Below are positions 18,833 through 27,108 of a stretch of 64,000 bases of DNA, one piece after another. Made by a program: the position numbers and the translations under genes. Position 1 is the stretch's first letter. Each line of letters begins with the position of its first letter. This DNA is from Paractinoplanes brasiliensis. Its GTDB lineage: Bacteria > Actinomycetota > Actinomycetes > Mycobacteriales > Micromonosporaceae. Where the stretch lies: assembly GCF_004362215.1 (NCBI RefSeq), contig NZ_SNWR01000001.1, forward strand, positions 2,854,001 to 2,918,000, written 5' to 3'. The notes below the pieces were generated by a model. That model ran no database searches, was not told where the DNA came from, and was given only the letters and a program-made list of their open reading frames with translations.

Positions 18833-18915
18833 GTGGACGACGTTACCGACGGGGTGTGACAGAGAGCCCGTTCGGATGAGCAGAAGTCCCTGGCCCGGCC
18901 CTTACGATGCCCTCC

Positions 18916-20838
18916 GTGTCGCATCGGATGGTTCGCGCAGCGTTGACGGCCGCCCTGGTCGCGGGATCGACCGCGGCCGTCCTCGGCGTGCCGGGCCCGG
19001 CCCGTGCCGTTGACCTCACCACCACGCTACCGATCGCGTCTTTCGGCGACATCGTGGTCAACCCCGAGAGCCGGCTGATCTTCATCAGCGACCCGGTCGG
19101 CGGCAAGCTGATCACCACCGACTACGCCGGTGTCGTGAAGAAAACCACCATCAATCTGCCGGGCATCGCCGGTCTGGCGTTCGACGCGGACGGCGGCGAG
19201 GTCTACGCCGCGCGCCCCGATGCCAAAGAGATCAGCGTCTTCAAGAAGGACGGCTCTCCGACTCAGAACTTCACGGCGTCGGGCAACGCCAAGCCGGTCT
19301 CGTTGGCCGTCGCGGGCGGCCGCGTCTGGTTCGGCGAGGCGGACGGCGGGATCGGCCGCCTCGACCCGGGCGGCGACGAGCCCGATCTCACGCCCGACGT
19401 CGTCACCACCGGCCTCGACGCCACCCCGGTGCTCATCGGGGAGGGCGACCTGCTGGCTGCCGCCGACCCGTCCGCGACCCCGGGCGCCGTCGCCGTCGTG
19501 AACGTCGCGGCAGGCACCCCGGCCGTCGTCTCCGCGCCGGTCGGGGCGGGGCAGGCGAAGGCCCTGGCGTTCAGCCCCGACGGCGACCGGCTGCTGGTGG
19601 CCGGCAGCGAGGGCCTGGCCCGCGCGCTGAAACCGGCCGACGTGAGCACGCTGCAGAACTACACGGCCGCCGCCGACAACAATGCGGTCGCCGTCGGCTC
19701 GACCGGCGCCGTGGCGGTCGGCACGAGCAAGGCCGTGTCCGTGTTCGCGCCGGGGTCGGCCACCGCGACCAAGCAGTTCACCGTCAAGACCCCGGGCGTC
19801 CTGCAGCCGGGCAGCCTGGCCTGGGAGCCCGGCGGCCCGCGCCTGTTCGGCGTCTCCGGCGAGGCCGGTCGTTTCGACCTGCAGATCTTCGGCGACCCGG
19901 CCAAGCTGGTCACGAAGGTCACGCTCACCGCGCCGGCCAAGCTGGAGCTGGGCAGGACGGCCACGCTCGCGGGCTCGTTCGCGGCGCCGATCCCGGCCGG
20001 CCTGCCGGTGGTGATCACCCGTAAGGACGCGGCCGGCAGCCGTCGCGTGTCGCCGAACGTTGTCCCGGCGAACGGCCAGTTCACGATCACCGACAAGCCG
20101 GCCCGGAGCGGCACGGTGACCTACACCGTCGCGTTCGCGGGCAACGCCGACTACTCCCCCGCCACGGTCACCAAGTCGTTCGCCGTCGGCACGACCAAAC
20201 CCACGACGCTCGCGCTGGCCCGCGGTGGCAGCGGGGTTCTCGCGTACGGGAAAACGGTCTCTCTCACGGCGAGACTGGGCTCGACCCATTCGAACCGCGT
20301 CGTCGAGATCTGGGCCGACCCGTTCGGCGGCGACCAGGTGAACCGGCTGGTGCGCAGGGCCACGGCGAACAAGCAGGGCGTGGTCACGGCCACCTTCAAG
20401 GTCACCCGCAACACCACGTTCTCGGCGGTCTTCGCGGGCGACGCGTTCACCCCCGCGCGCACGGTCAAGACGACCGTTCCGGTCAGGACGAGCGTGACGA
20501 CATCGATCAGCCGGTCCTACAAGGTCGCCAAGATCGGCGGGGTGTCGTATCACCACCTGCGCAAGACGGTGGACCCGTACATCACCACCAAGAGCCCCGC
20601 TGTGCCGGGGCGGAGCGTCTATCTGCAGCTCGAATACTTCAACGGCCAGAAATGGAAGGTGTGGCAGGCCGGCTATTTCGGGATCAACGAGTACGGCAAC
20701 CTGTACAACGAGCTGTCGGGCACGCACACGGCCGGCGTCAGATATCGGATCCGGGCGATTTACCTGTACGCCAAGTCGGGCGACACGTTCAACGCCACGA
20801 CCTACGGCAACTACCAGTACTTCACATTCACGAAGTAG
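18916..20838 (+). CDS. Secreted beta-propeller and Ig-like repeat protein
   Basis: 640 residues. TACGAT (18903-18908) lies 7 bases before GTG 18916, which fits a leaderless start; ATG 18907 would overlap the -10. The signal peptide ends PARA (about residue 31). Residues 35-330 have YVTN/NHL-like propeller strands such as IVVNPESRLIFISDP and ALAFSPDGDRLLVAG. Residues 340-530 hold two Ig-like repeats with TYTVAFAGNADYSPATVTKSF, and the C-terminus is a Tyr-rich domain. It is a surface or secreted protein of unknown role. Confidence 0.75.
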   Translation: MSHRMVRAALTAALVAGSTAAVLGVPGPARAVDLTTTLPIASFGDIVVNPESRLIFISDPVGGKLITTDYAGVVKKTTINLPGIAGLAFDADGGEVYAARPDAKEISVFKKDGSPTQNFTASGNAKPVSLAVAGGRVWFGEADGGIGRLDPGGDEPDLTPDVVTTGLDATPVLIGEGDLLAAADPSATPGAVAVVNVAAGTPAVVSAPVGAGQAKALAFSPDGDRLLVAGSEGLARALKPADVSTLQNYTAAADNNAVAVGSTGAVAVGTSKAVSVFAPGSATATKQFTVKTPGVLQPGSLAWEPGGPRLFGVSGEAGRFDLQIFGDPAKLVTKVTLTAPAKLELGRTATLAGSFAAPIPAGLPVVITRKDAAGSRRVSPNVVPANGQFTITDKPARSGTVTYTVAFAGNADYSPATVTKSFAVGTTKPTTLALARGGSGVLAYGKTVSLTARLGSTHSNRVVEIWADPFGGDQVNRLVRRATANKQGVVTATFKVTRNTTFSAVFAGDAFTPARTVKTTVPVRTSVTTSISRSYKVAKIGGVSYHHLRKTVDPYITTKSPAVPGRSVYLQLEYFNGQKWKVWQAGYFGINEYGNLYNELSGTHTAGVRYRIRAIYLYAKSGDTFNATTYGNYQYFTFTK

Positions 20839-21499
20839 CCGAGCGGGCCGCCGCCATCGCCTCGACGCCGGCCATCAGCAGCTCGATGCCGAACATGTAA
20901 TACCGCTCGGGGTCGGGCTCGTCGGCGTACAGGGAACCGATCTGGACCATCATCGGGAACTTGTCGGCGGGCAGGCACTCGAGTTCGATCCGTCGCATAC
21001 GGCGCCACTCGCCGACCTCCAGCCCTTCGGTGGGCGTGGGGGTCTCGACCTGGGCGTGGACCAGGCCGATCACGCCGTGCAGCAGATAACTGCCCACCCA
21101 GTACGCCTCCTGCGGGGTGAAGCCGGCCTCGGTGAGCAGCACGAGGGCGTCTTCGGTGGCGCGGTTGAAGCTGGTGGCCCGCGCCTTGTCGGACTGGTGC
21201 AGCAGGTCGGGCAGGATCGGGTGCCGCCGCATGGCCTGAACCAGCGACTCGACCATCGCGCGCAGCTGTTTCTGCCACGGGTCGGACACGCTGCGGTCGG
21301 CCCGGACGTCGGCCAGCCCGTGGTCGATCACGCCCAGGAACAGCTCGTCCTTGTTCTTGAAGTGCCAGTACAGCGCCATCGGGGTGACCCCGAGCTCCTG
21401 CGCGAGCCGGCGGATCGTCACCGCGCCGAGGCCGTGCTCGTCCCCCAGGCGTAACGCCGTCTCGGCGACCGTCGCTCGGCTGAGTCGTTCTGCTGCCAC
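20828..21499 (-). CDS. TetR-family repressor divergent to an MFS exporter
   Basis: 223 residues from GTG 21499. On the minus strand TATGGT lies 6 bases upstream, which suggests a leaderless transcript. The HTH is LAQELGVTPMALYWHFKNKDEL (about residues 27-50), and the C-terminal domain is of TetR_C type. It overlaps the 3' end of the convergent propeller gene by 11 bases. It very probably binds the GTAC-rich dyad at 21516-21565 and represses both itself and the exporter at 21581. Confidence 0.88.
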   Translation of the reverse strand: MAAERLSRATVAETALRLGDEHGLGAVTIRRLAQELGVTPMALYWHFKNKDELFLGVIDHGLADVRADRSVSDPWQKQLRAMVESLVQAMRRHPILPDLLHQSDKARATSFNRATEDALVLLTEAGFTPQEAYWVGSYLLHGVIGLVHAQVETPTPTEGLEVGEWRRMRRIELECLPADKFPMMVQIGSLYADEPDPERYYMFGIELLMAGVEAMAAARSATS

Positions 21500-21510
21500 T
21501 TGACAACCAT

Positions 21511-21565
21511 ACAACGTACAGGTGTCATGTACGCGGTACATGTACGTTGTACACGGACGCCGTAC
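21511..21565. promoter_or_regulatory. Symmetric GTAC-array operator between TetR and MFS genes
   Basis: Six GTAC tetramers start at 21516, 21529, 21536, 21542, 21549 and 21562, giving spacings 13-7-6-7-13, mirror-symmetric around 21540/21541. The core is the perfect palindrome GTACATGTAC (21536-21545). A second 10-bp perfect inverted repeat, ACAACGTACA (21511-21520) with TGTACGTTGT (21541-21550), overlaps it. It overlaps the start regions of both divergent genes. Confidence 0.8.
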
Positions 21566-21580
21566 AGGAGGGTGACCCGC

Positions 21581-23011
21581 ATGAGGGCACAGACAAATCG
21601 CAGGTGGTGGGCGCTCGCCGCGGTGGCGCTGGCCACCTTCATGACCTATCTCGACAACAACGTGGTCAACGTGGCCCTCCCGTCGATCCAGCGCGATCTG
21701 CAGCTGAGCATCGAGGGCCTGGAGTGGATCGCCAGCTCGTACATCCTGGTCTTCGCCGGCCTGCTGCTGGCCGGCGGCCGCATCGCCGACGTGCTCGGCA
21801 TGCGGGGCGTGTTCTTCGGCGGCCTCGCCGTCTTCACGGTGGCCTCGGTGGTCGCCGGCCTCGCGCAGAACCAGGAGATGCTGATCGGCGCGCGGGCCGT
21901 GCAGGGCGTGGGCGCGGCCCTGCTCACCCCGGCTTCGCTGGCGCTGCTGACGCAGTTGTTCCCTGACGCTCGCGAACGCGCCACGGCGGTCGGCATCTGG
22001 GGTGGGGTCGGCGCGCTGGCGCTGGCGTTCGGCCCGTTGACCGGCGGGTGGCTCAGCGAGAACGTGTCCTGGGGCTGGATCTTCCTGATCAACGCGCCGA
22101 TCGGTGTGGCGACCGCCGTGGTCGGCGCCCTGAGCATCCCGGCCGGACGCCGGGGCACGAGCCGCGGTCTCGACCTGCCCGGCCTCGTCGCGTCCTCGCT
22201 GGCGCTGTTCGCCCTGACCTTCGCGCTGATCGAGGGTGAGTCGCGCGGCTGGACCAGCGGCTGGATCCTGGCCGGTTTCGCCGTCGCGGCGGCGGGGGCG
22301 ATCGCTTTCGTCGTCATCGAGTCGCGTTCGGCCAACCCGATGATGGACCTCAGCTTCTTCCGGCTGAGGGTCTTCACCGGCGGCCTGCTCGCGATGGGCC
22401 TGTGGGCGTTCGGCGTGTTCGGCATCTACTTCTACACGGCGATCTACATGCAGAACGTGCTCGGTTTCACGCCCACTGAGGCGGGGGCCGCGTTCGTGCC
22501 GATGGCGCTGGTCATGGCCGTGCTGGCGACTGTCGCGCCGAGGCTGGAGGCCCGGTTCGGCGCGGGCAGCACGGTGGCGGCGGCGCTCGCGCTCATGGCC
22601 GTCTCGGTCGCGGGCATCTCCTCGTACGGGGAAGGAACCACGTATCTCGACCTGCTGCCGTGGTTCCTGGTTTACGGCGTCGGCGGCGGCATGCTCGTCC
22701 CGCTGAACAACGTCGTCCTCGGGGCGCTGCCGGCCGCCCGCGCCGGGATCGCGTCGGGCATGCTCAACGTCTCGCGTGAGGTGTTCGGCCTGCTCGGCAT
22801 CACGATCCTCGGCGCGATCCTGACCAACCGCTCGAACGCGGCCACCGGCTCCGAGCTGCACCGCTACCTCGAGGGCTACCAGGTGTCACTGGTGGTCGCG
22901 GCGGCCCTGGTCGCGGCGGGCATCCCCATCGCGCTGTGGGCGCTGCGCTCGGTCAAGGCGGCCGGGCCGTCCCGGGCCGAGCAAGAGGAGCCGGTGCTGG
23001 AGCCGGCCTGA
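21581..23011 (+). CDS. MFS multidrug exporter, DHA2 (EmrB/QacA) type
   Basis: 476 residues from ATG 21581, with GGAGGG 8 bases upstream; an upstream in-frame ATG at 21500 lies within the operator and is rejected. Fourteen predicted helices. DHA2 motif C appears around GVGALALAFGPLTGGWLSE, and helix 1 carries YLDNNVVNVALPSIQRDL. It exports amphipathic compounds, perhaps an antibiotic, with proton exchange. It is controlled by the divergent TetR. Confidence 0.9.
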   Translation: MRAQTNRRWWALAAVALATFMTYLDNNVVNVALPSIQRDLQLSIEGLEWIASSYILVFAGLLLAGGRIADVLGMRGVFFGGLAVFTVASVVAGLAQNQEMLIGARAVQGVGAALLTPASLALLTQLFPDARERATAVGIWGGVGALALAFGPLTGGWLSENVSWGWIFLINAPIGVATAVVGALSIPAGRRGTSRGLDLPGLVASSLALFALTFALIEGESRGWTSGWILAGFAVAAAGAIAFVVIESRSANPMMDLSFFRLRVFTGGLLAMGLWAFGVFGIYFYTAIYMQNVLGFTPTEAGAAFVPMALVMAVLATVAPRLEARFGAGSTVAAALALMAVSVAGISSYGEGTTYLDLLPWFLVYGVGGGMLVPLNNVVLGALPAARAGIASGMLNVSREVFGLLGITILGAILTNRSNAATGSELHRYLEGYQVSLVVAAALVAAGIPIALWALRSVKAAGPSRAEQEEPVLEPA

Positions 23012-23029
23012 CCGGCATACTGAACAGCT

Positions 23030-23323
23030 GTGAGAACCCCTCGGTTGGAGATCGAGTACTGCACGCAGTGCCGCTGGCTGTTGCGGGCCGCGTGGACGGC
23101 GCAGGAACTGCTCACCACGTTCCAGAAGGAGCTGGGCGAGGTGGCGCTGGCGCCGGGCACCGGTGGCGTGTTCGAGATCCGTCTCGACGACGAGTTGCTC
23201 TGGTCCCGCAAGGAACAGGGCGGGTTCCCGGAGCTGCCCGAGCTGAAGCGGCTGGTGCGCGATCGCGTCGCGCCCGGCCGTTCCCTCGGCCACACCGACC
23301 GGGCCGGCACGACTCCGGCCTGA
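23030..23323 (+). CDS. SelT/SelW/SelH (Rdx)-family thioredoxin-like protein
   Basis: 97 residues from GTG 23030. The redox motif CTQC sits at the N-terminus (EYCTQCRWLLRAAWTAQELL), followed by the family's GEVALAPGTGGVFEIRLD and WSRKEQGGFPELPELK. In selenoproteins of the family one Cys is selenocysteine; here both are Cys. CATACT (23017-23022) lies 8 bases before the start, possibly a leaderless promoter. A redox role is presumed. Confidence 0.9.
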   Translation: MRTPRLEIEYCTQCRWLLRAAWTAQELLTTFQKELGEVALAPGTGGVFEIRLDDELLWSRKEQGGFPELPELKRLVRDRVAPGRSLGHTDRAGTTPA

Positions 23324-23327
23324 GCGG

Positions 23328-24104
23328 TCAGGCGCCGCGCTGCTCGAGGACGGCCAGGTCGCGCTCGGCGTACAGACGGTGATGCCACTCCTCGTTCAAG
23401 ACGGTCAACAGGCATTCCCGTACGGGGTAAGCCCGCGGCCGTGGCCAGCCCGGCGCCTCGACCGGCGCGGTGGCGGCCGCCAGCGACTCGTCGGTCAGCT
23501 CGTCGATCACGCGGCGTACGGTGGCCATCCGGTCGAGCCGTAACGCGAGCGCCTCGTCCAGCGACGGACGGACCTCCCGGTCGCGCGGCACCCCCGGCGT
23601 GTCCGGCATCCCGTCCCACGGCAGGCTCAGCGGATGCCACGGGGACGGGTCGCCGAGGATCGCCCGCGACACCCACGACTCGGTCGCGAACGCGAGATGC
23701 CGCAGCGTCTCGATGAACGACCACTCCCCGTCGACCGACTCGTACAGCCGCTCAGCCGGCAGTTTGCGGGCCCGCTCGACCGTCTGCGACCAGAGCCGCT
23801 CGACGATGTCCCACGCCTCGCGGAAACCGGCCGGATCGGACGGGCGCATCTTCACCCGCAACGGCTCGCGCCGGTCGAGCTCGGCCTCGATCAGCGGCGC
23901 CACGTCGACCCCGTTGATCACCAGGTTCCCGATGTCGCCGTCGATGGTGACATCCCACATCTCGACGCCGCGCATGGTCGACCTGGAGATGTCGACGTCG
24001 CGGAACACCGAGCCCGAGAGGTCGACGTCGCGGAAAACCGAGCCGGTGAGGCCGGTGGACGTGAAGTGCGAGCCGCGCAGGTCTTCGCGGTTGGTCTCAG
24101 CCAT
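23328..24104 (-). CDS. Pentapeptide-repeat plus DinB-like fusion protein
   Basis: 258 residues from ATG 24104. Residues 1-45 carry about six pentapeptide-type units (DLRGSHFTSTGLTGSVFRDV and similar). Residues 90-258 form a DinB/YfiT-like four-helix bundle with metal-ligand His candidates in FIETLRHLAFATESW and LLTVLNEEWHHRLYAERDL. DinB-fold proteins are often thiol-dependent transferases or hydrolases. The reaction is not known. It ends 5 bases after the convergent Rdx gene. Confidence 0.8.
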   Translation of the reverse strand: MAETNREDLRGSHFTSTGLTGSVFRDVDLSGSVFRDVDISRSTMRGVEMWDVTIDGDIGNLVINGVDVAPLIEAELDRREPLRVKMRPSDPAGFREAWDIVERLWSQTVERARKLPAERLYESVDGEWSFIETLRHLAFATESWVSRAILGDPSPWHPLSLPWDGMPDTPGVPRDREVRPSLDEALALRLDRMATVRRVIDELTDESLAAATAPVEAPGWPRPRAYPVRECLLTVLNEEWHHRLYAERDLAVLEQRGA

Positions 24105-24132
24105 GAGCGCACGGTAGACCCGGAACCGGACG

Positions 24133-24945
24133 TTACGCTTCCCCATCCCGCACGCGATGCCGTCCGATCGGGACGATCATCGGGGTGTTCGAGATCGGGT
24201 CGTCGACCAGCCGGCAGCGCATGCCGAACACGTCCGCGATGATCTGCTCGGTGAGCACCTCGTTGGGGTCACCCGCCGTCACCACCGCGCCGTCCTTCAT
24301 CACCACGACGTGGTCGGCGTAACGGAAGGCCAGGTTGAGCTCGTGCAGCACGATCACCACCGTCGTGCCCTCGGCCTCGTTCAGGTCGGTGAGCAGGTCG
24401 AGCACCTCGACCTGGTGGCTGATGTCGAGATAGGTGGTGGGCTCGTCGAGCAGCAGGATCCCGGTGCGCTGGGCCAGCGCCATCGCGATCCACACGCGCT
24501 GCCGCTGCCCGCCGGAGAGCTCGTCGACCGGCCGCGCCGCCAGCGCCAGCGTGCCGGTGGCGGTCAGGGCGGCGGTCACGGCGACGTCGTCCTCGCTGCT
24601 CCACCGCCGGAACCAGCCCTGATGCACGTGCCGGCCCCGGCTGACCAGATCGGTGACCGTGATGCCGTCGGGCGCGATCGGCCCCTGCGGCAGGATGCCG
24701 AGCCGCAGCGCGACCTCGCGGCTGGGCGTCGAGTGGATCGATTTGCCGTCGAGCAGCACCTCACCCGACGCCGGCGCCAGCAGGCGGGCCAGGCCCCGCA
24801 GATAGGTCGACTTCCCGCATGCGTTGGGCCCGACGATGATGGTGACCTTGCCGGTGGGCACGTGCAGGCTCAGGTCACGGACGACGATCCGCTCGCCGTA
24901 CCCCAGCGAGAGCCGTTCGGATTTCAGGTCCAGGGGCACGGTCAT
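24133..24945 (-). CDS. fepC: Ferric-siderophore ABC transporter ATP-binding protein
   Basis: 270 residues. Walker A is GPNACGKST, the signature LSGGQRQR, and Walker B ILLLDEPTTYLD. The family is FepC/FhuC. ATG 24945 overlaps the permease stop (ATGA); GTG 24939 has better-spaced GGAGG and is an alternative start. It is the last gene of a four-gene iron-uptake operon (28119 to 24133) and energises import through the two permeases. Confidence 0.93.
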   Translation of the reverse strand: MTVPLDLKSERLSLGYGERIVVRDLSLHVPTGKVTIIVGPNACGKSTYLRGLARLLAPASGEVLLDGKSIHSTPSREVALRLGILPQGPIAPDGITVTDLVSRGRHVHQGWFRRWSSEDDVAVTAALTATGTLALAARPVDELSGGQRQRVWIAMALAQRTGILLLDEPTTYLDISHQVEVLDLLTDLNEAEGTTVVIVLHELNLAFRYADHVVVMKDGAVVTAGDPNEVLTEQIIADVFGMRCRLVDDPISNTPMIVPIGRHRVRDGEA

Positions 24946-25973
24946 CCTCCTCGGCCGGAGCGGTTGGCGGTGGCGAGCAACCACAGCAGATAGGGGGCGC
25001 CGATCACACCGGTGACGACGCCGACCGGGAACTGGCGCGGGCCCAGCAGGTGCGCGCCGATGAAGTCGCTGACCAGCACCAGCAACGCGCCGACGAGGGC
25101 CGCCTGCAACAGGACGGGGCGTCCCCCGCCGACCATGCGGACGGCGATCGGGCCCGACATGAAGGCGACGAACGCGATCGGACCGGCCGCCGAGGTCGCC
25201 GTCCCGGCCAGCACGACGGCCACGAGCAGCAGGGCGAAACGGCTCGCCTGCACGCGTACGCCGAAAGCGGTGGCCAGGTCGTCGCCGAGCTGCATGCCGG
25301 TGAGCGCCCGGCCCAGGGTCAGCGCGAGCGGCAGCAGGATCAGCACGGCGACAGCGAGCGGGACGATCTGCGACCAGGTACGCCCGTTGACGCTGCCGGT
25401 CAGCCAGATCATCGCCTCGGCCGCGATCTTCACATCCGAGCGGGTGAGCACGTACGAGGTGATGCTGGTCAGCACCGTGCCGACGCCGATGCCGACCAGG
25501 ATGAAACGGTAACCGCCCACCCCCTTGCGCCACGACAGCGTGTAGATCAGCAGGGCCGTCAGCACCGCGCCGGCCAGCGCGGTCGCCGCGACGAAGCTGC
25601 CGTCGACCCCGAACACGAGCACGGTCACCACGGCCGCGGTGGTGGCGCCCTGGCTCACGCCGATCACGTCGGGGCTGGCCAGCGGGTTGCGCAGCAGCTG
25701 CTGGAAGATCGCTCCGGCCAGCCCGAACGCCAGCCCGGCCAGCACTGAGACCGACGCCCGGGGCAGGCGCAGCTCGTGCATGACGTAGTCGACGCCGGCC
25801 GGTGCCGGGCGGCCCAGCAGCGAACGCACCACGTCGGGCAGCGAGATTTGGAAGTCGCCGTAGGACAGGCTCAGCGCGACCATTGCGATCAGCGCCACGA
25901 GCAGCGCGCCGGCCACCCGGCGGGCGCGGGCCGTCTCGCGGCGGCGGGCCTGCTCGACCACCCCGGCCTTCAC
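24942..25973 (-). CDS. fepG: Ferric-siderophore ABC transporter permease (FepG-like)
   Basis: 343 residues, GTG start at 25973. About ten membrane helices of the FecCD family, with RLPRASVSVLAGLAFGLAGAIFQQLLRNPLASPDVIGV and the coupling region GDDLATAFGVRV. It lies downstream of its partner permease (26083), separated by the 57-bp duplication, and overlaps the ATPase gene by four bases. Confidence 0.92.
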   Translation of the reverse strand: MKAGVVEQARRRETARARRVAGALLVALIAMVALSLSYGDFQISLPDVVRSLLGRPAPAGVDYVMHELRLPRASVSVLAGLAFGLAGAIFQQLLRNPLASPDVIGVSQGATTAAVVTVLVFGVDGSFVAATALAGAVLTALLIYTLSWRKGVGGYRFILVGIGVGTVLTSITSYVLTRSDVKIAAEAMIWLTGSVNGRTWSQIVPLAVAVLILLPLALTLGRALTGMQLGDDLATAFGVRVQASRFALLLVAVVLAGTATSAAGPIAFVAFMSGPIAVRMVGGGRPVLLQAALVGALLVLVSDFIGAHLLGPRQFPVGVVTGVIGAPYLLWLLATANRSGRGG

Positions 25974-25994
25974 CGCTCGGCCGCCCTTTCCCGG

Positions 25995-26105
25995 CGGGCC
26001 GGCGTCAAAAGGATCAGCGCGCCGGTCACGGTTCCGCCAGCCTCTCCCCGGCCGGCCGGCGTCAGAAAGATCAGCGCGCCGGTCACAGTTCCGCCAGCCT
26101 CTCGC
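25995..26105. repeat. 57-bp tandem duplication at the 3' end of the first permease gene
   Basis: GGCGTCAxAAxGATCAGCGC starts at 26001 and again at 26058, a 57-bp period. The two copies (about 25995-26048 and 26052-26105) differ at only a few positions. The copy on the gene side contains the real end of the permease, so the other is a duplicate of the last codons plus stop. It lies between the two permease genes. Confidence 0.85.
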
Positions 26106-27102
26106 GGCGGGCCAGCGCCACGAAGATCGGGGCTCCGATGATCGCCGTGACGATGCCGACCTGCACCTCGCCGGGGCGGGCCACGACCCGGCCGATCACG
26201 TCGGCGATCAGCAGCAGCAGCGGGGCCAGCAGCATCGAGTACGGCATCAGCCACCGGTGGTCGGGGCCGGTGACGGCACGGGCGATGTGCGGGATGACCA
26301 GGCCGATGAAGACGAGCGGGCCGGCCATCGAGGTGGCCGTGCCGCACAGCAGCACCACGGCGCCGGCCGCGATCAGCCGGGCCACGATCACGTTCTGGCC
26401 GAACGAGGTGGCCACGTCGTCGCCGAGGGCGAGCGCGTTGAGCGAGCGGGCCGAATACAGGGCGAGCGCGGTTCCGGCGATCAGGAACGGCGCGCTCTGC
26501 ACGGCGACGTCGGCGCCGCGCCCGGCCAGCGAGCCGACCTGCCAGAACCGGAACTGCTCGTACGCGTCCACGTCGGTGATCAGCACGGCGGTGGTGAACG
26601 AGGTCAGTGCCGCCGTGACCGCCGCCCCGGCCAGCGCGAGTTTCACGGGCGCCGCGCCGCCGCGGCCGACCGACCCGATCGTGTAGACGAGGACTGAGGT
26701 GATCGCCGCGCCGAGGAAGCCGAACCAGACGTACCCGGTCAGGCCGGTGATGCCGAGGAAGCTGATCGCGATGACGATGAACAGGCCCGCGCCCGCGTTG
26801 ACGCCGAGGATGCCCGGGTCGGCCAGCGGGTTGCGGGTGACACCCTGGATCACCGCCCCGGCCAGGCCGAACGCGGCCCCGGCAAGCAGGCCGACGATCG
26901 TACGGGGAATGCGGCTCTCGGTGATGATCAGGTGTTCGGTCGAGTTCGGATCGGGGTTCGTGAGGGCGTGCAGCACCGCGCCGAGGGGGATGTCGCGGGC
27001 GCCGACGGCCAGGCTGAGCAGCACGGCACCGCCGAGGGCCGCCGCGATCACCACCAGTCCGGTGGTGAGCACGACGGCCCTGCGGCGACGGGGGTCCGGC
27101 AC
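26083..27102 (-). CDS. fepD: Ferric-siderophore ABC transporter permease (FepD-like)
   Basis: 339 residues of the FecCD family. ESRIPRTIVGLLAGAAFGLAGAVIQGVTRNPLADPGILGVN is the family hallmark (cited in pieces: ITESRIPRTIVGLL and GVTRNPLADPGILG), and the ATPase-coupling loop is LGDDVATSFGQN. It starts 6 bases after the binding-protein stop. It heterodimerises with the permease at 24942. Confidence 0.92.
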   Translation of the reverse strand: MPDPRRRRAVVLTTGLVVIAAALGGAVLLSLAVGARDIPLGAVLHALTNPDPNSTEHLIITESRIPRTIVGLLAGAAFGLAGAVIQGVTRNPLADPGILGVNAGAGLFIVIAISFLGITGLTGYVWFGFLGAAITSVLVYTIGSVGRGGAAPVKLALAGAAVTAALTSFTTAVLITDVDAYEQFRFWQVGSLAGRGADVAVQSAPFLIAGTALALYSARSLNALALGDDVATSFGQNVIVARLIAAGAVVLLCGTATSMAGPLVFIGLVIPHIARAVTGPDHRWLMPYSMLLAPLLLLIADVIGRVVARPGEVQVGIVTAIIGAPIFVALARRERLAEL

Positions 27103-27108
27103 CGGTCG

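Noticed and set aside
17255..18859. 534-codon plus-strand frame over the repeats and the MFS gene
   Set aside because: It is the antisense of an MFS protein with clear transmembrane pattern; only the part over the 69-bp array remained of interest and is reported as a repeat.
21500..21580. Upstream ATG 21500 for the DHA2 exporter
   Set aside because: It would translate the operator, gives no hydrophobic continuity, and lacks a ribosome site, whereas ATG 21581 has GGAGGG.
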